A DNA stretch of 7,847 bases from an uncultured Oscillospiraceae bacterium (lineage in GTDB: Bacteria > Bacillota > Clostridia > Oscillospirales > Ruminococcaceae), in the NCBI GenBank assembly GCA_934463345.1, contig CAKSJL010000080.1, forward strand, positions 1-7,847. The letters are read 5' to 3'. This document shows positions 6,101 to 7,847 of this stretch, piece after piece. The notes below the pieces were generated by a model, which did not search any database, had not been told where the DNA came from, and worked only from the letters and a program-made list of their open reading frames with translations. The position numbers were made by a program, and so were the translations under genes. Numbering within the stretch: the first letter of the stretch is position 1; each line of letters starts with the position of its first letter.

Positions 6101-7499
6101 ATACTGCAAAAGTCTTTTCAGCAGTTTCGTTGTCATAATGAATTTGAAGAAGCTCCTCATCAATACGGTCAAGCTCATTCTTTGGAAGAAGCGACAACAG
6201 ACTCCATCCGAGGTCAAGTGTTTCCTCTATTGAACGTTCCTCTGACGCACCCTGAGTAAGAAAATATTTTTCAAATGCATTTCCAAATCGCATGTATTTT
6301 CTGTCAGTTTCAGAAAGTTCTTCCTCGCCTATTACTGATGCAAGCGATCTTGCATCCTGAACTTTTGAGTAAGCGGCAAAAAGCTGATTTGAAACGGCAG
6401 AGTGATCTGCTCTTGTATATCCCTCGCCGATTCCATCTTTCATAAGACGTGAAAGCGACGGAAGAACAGAAACCGGAGGATAAATACCGGTCTGATCCAG
6501 GCTTCTGTCAAGTACTATCTGTCCCTCAGTAATATAACCTGTAAGGTCAGGAATTGGATGAGTTATGTCATCGTTAGGCATCGTAAGAATTGGTATCTGC
6601 GTAACACTACCCGTTGAACCCTGAACGATACCGGCTCTCTCATAAAGCGATGCGAGATCAGAGTAAAGATAACCAGGATAACCTTTTCTTCCTGGAATTT
6701 CACCTTTTGAAGACGAAAACTCACGAAGGGCTTCACAGTATGAAGTCATATCTGTCAGTATAACAAGAATATGCATATTTTTTTCATACGCAAGGTATTC
6801 AGCTGCGGTTAGCGCACATCTCGGTGTAAGAATTCTTTCAATAATCGGATCATTTGCAAGGTTCATAAACATTACAACCTTTTGCTGAACTCCGCTTTCT
6901 GCAAACGATTTTTTAAAATAATCTGCTACGTCATTTTTTACGCCCATTGCCCCGAACACAACTGCAAAATCCTGACCGCTTTCATCCGCTATTTTTGCCT
7001 GTCTGACAATCTGAACGGCAAGCTTATTGTGCGACAGACCAGAACCAGAAAAAATCGGAAGCTTCTGCCCTCTTATAAGAGTCATAAGGCAGTCTATTGA
7101 CGATATTCCTGTTCTTATATAATTCCTCGGATATGTTCTGGCAACTGGATTAAGAGGCTTACCGTTAATATCCTCAAATTTCTCAGGATAAATATCGCCA
7201 AGACCGTCTATAGGCTTTCCAGCACCATTAAATGTTCTTCCGAGGATTTCTTCGGAAAGAGCAAGTTCCATAGGCTTTCCAGTAAATTTAGTTCTTGTAT
7301 TTTTCAGCGAAAGTCCCTTTGTTCCTTCAAACACCTGCAAGACTGCTTTGTCACCATGAAGCTCAACAATACGTCCGATACGTTCTGTTCCGTCATCAAG
7401 CTTTATAGCTGCAACCTCTTCATATCCAACATTTTTTACCTTATCAAGGGCGATAAGAGGTCCGTCAACTTTTTTGAGTCCAAGATACTGTATACTCAT
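6099..7499 (-). CDS. atpB: V/A-type ATPase subunit B (non-catalytic nucleotide-binding)
   Basis: Subunit B alternates with catalytic subunit A in the A3B3 head of the rotary ATPase on the cytoplasmic face. Seen in its 466 residues: an N-terminal beta-barrel domain (about 1-72); [20 protein letters not shown] (86-105); the B-type replacement of the Walker A loop, [11 protein letters not shown] (151-161), which lacks the GKT of catalytic subunits; [14 protein letters not shown] (247-260); [21 protein letters not shown] (270-290); and [13 protein letters not shown] (341-353), where Arg351 is the likely arginine finger for the adjacent A site. The C-terminal helical domain holds KYFLTQG (411-417). 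Length is normal. The start has AGGAG 6 bases upstream and overlaps the end of atpA by four bases (ATGA). Whether the ATPase moves protons or sodium cannot be told without the membrane subunits. Confidence 0.96.
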   Translation of the reverse strand: MSIQYLGLKKVDGPLIALDKVKNVGYEEVAAIKLDDGTERIGRIVELHGDKAVLQVFEGTKGLSLKNTRTKFTGKPMELALSEEILGRTFNGAGKPIDGLGDIYPEKFEDINGKPLNPVARTYPRNYIRTGISSIDCLMTLIRGQKLPIFSGSGLSHNKLAVQIVRQAKIADESGQDFAVVFGAMGVKNDVADYFKKSFAESGVQQKVVMFMNLANDPIIERILTPRCALTAAEYLAYEKNMHILVILTDMTSYCEALREFSSSKGEIPGRKGYPGYLYSDLASLYERAGIVQGSTGSVTQIPILTMPNDDITHPIPDLTGYITEGQIVLDRSLDQTGIYPPVSVLPSLSRLMKDGIGEGYTRADHSAVSNQLFAAYSKVQDARSLASVIGEEELSETDRKYMRFGNAFEKYFLTQGASEERSIEETLDLGWSLLSLLPKNELDRIDEELLQIHYDNETAEKTFAV

Positions 7500-7847
7500 A
7501 CGGCTCTCCTTTCATTTTCCCTGGCAATAAGTTTGCTGAATTCAGTTGAAATTTCATTTTCATAATCATCAAACATTTCAGGTTTATCATTTGGAATATC
7601 ATATTTTACTTTAATAACCTTTTCAAAAAGACCGGTTGCAAGAATATCGCTCATTGAAACCTGTGCTTTGAGTGCGTCCTGAGCACAATGATAAAGTGTG
7701 AGTATTGTTCTCATCATAAGAAGCTGCTTTGATAGAGGCACAAATGTATCATCCTTGTGATATGCATTCTGCTGTAAAAAACCAACTCTTATAACTCTTG
7801 CAAGTTCAATTACAAGCTTTTGTTCATCAGGAAGAACATCTGAACCT
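7496..7847 (-). CDS. atpA: V/A-type ATPase subunit A, C-terminal end (cut by window edge)
   Basis: The last 116 or so codons of the catalytic subunit of the rotary ATPase. Seen: [20 protein letters not shown] followed by [20 protein letters not shown] and a helical tail ending ENERRAV, the standard C-terminal domain of this subunit. The Walker A and catalytic residues lie outside the window. The frame runs unbroken to the window edge. The TGA stop overlaps the atpB start (ATGA), the usual A-B coupling. Confidence 0.93.
   Translation of the reverse strand, partial: GSDVLPDEQKLVIELARVIRVGFLQQNAYHKDDTFVPLSKQLLMMRTILTLYHCAQDALKAQVSMSDILATGLFEKVIKVKYDIPNDKPEMFDDYENEISTEFSKLIARENERRAV
7506..7510 (-). 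promoter_or_regulatory. Ribosome binding site of atpB
   Basis: AGGAG on the minus strand, within AAAGGAGAG, lies in the last codons of atpA and ends 6 bases before the ATG at 7499. It confirms that start. Confidence 0.7.

Noticed and set aside
7496..7741. Separate 81-residue gene starting at a GTG at 7741
   Set aside because: The frame continues unbroken to the window edge with clear subunit A sequence upstream; the GTG is an internal Val codon.

Overview
The window looks like a chromosomal segment of an AT-rich, low-GC Firmicute, most likely an anaerobic, plant-fibre-degrading member of the Clostridia (Ruminococcus-like). The basis is AGGAG-type ribosome binding sites, a V/A-type ATPase operon, and a GH95 plus lipoprotein GH26 pair. 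The genus is inference only; no marker gene settles it.

Layout. (1) Positions 1-833, minus strand: the N-terminal 277 codons of a copper-exporting P1B-type ATPase (CopA), cut by the window edge inside the actuator-domain TGE motif. (2) Positions 834-1190: a 357-base divergent intergenic region. It holds a strong predicted minus-strand promoter for copA with a perfect palindrome just at its predicted start point, a roughly 165-nt copA leader with a 9-bp inverted repeat, and an extended -10 promoter for the rightward genes. (3) Positions 1191-5129, plus strand: a two-gene unit of a signal-less, presumably cytosolic GH95 alpha-L-fucosidase/alpha-L-galactosidase followed 9 bases later by a lipoprotein with a CBM35-like module and a GH26 beta-mannanase domain. 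(4) Positions 5131-5165: a perfect 14-bp hairpin that can end transcription from both sides. (5) Positions 5167-7847, minus strand: the 3' part of a V/A-type ATPase operon, read A (partial) - B - small membrane protein - D. A and B overlap by ATGA, and the small gene's ribosome binding site overlaps the stop codon of B.

How the genes work together. The GH26 lipoprotein would cut mannan-type hemicellulose at the cell surface, while the GH95 enzyme would trim alpha-linked L-fucose or L-galactose from imported oligosaccharides. No transporter or regulator for them lies in the window. The ATPase genes encode soluble-motor and central-stalk parts of an ion-translocating rotary ATPase. The copper pump is a separate, divergently transcribed metal-resistance gene.

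Most of the window is recognisable. The least explained items are the 72-residue two-helix membrane protein inside the ATPase operon, the palindrome over the copA start point, and the functional link between GH95 and GH26. I did not find evidence for a wholly new multi-gene system.
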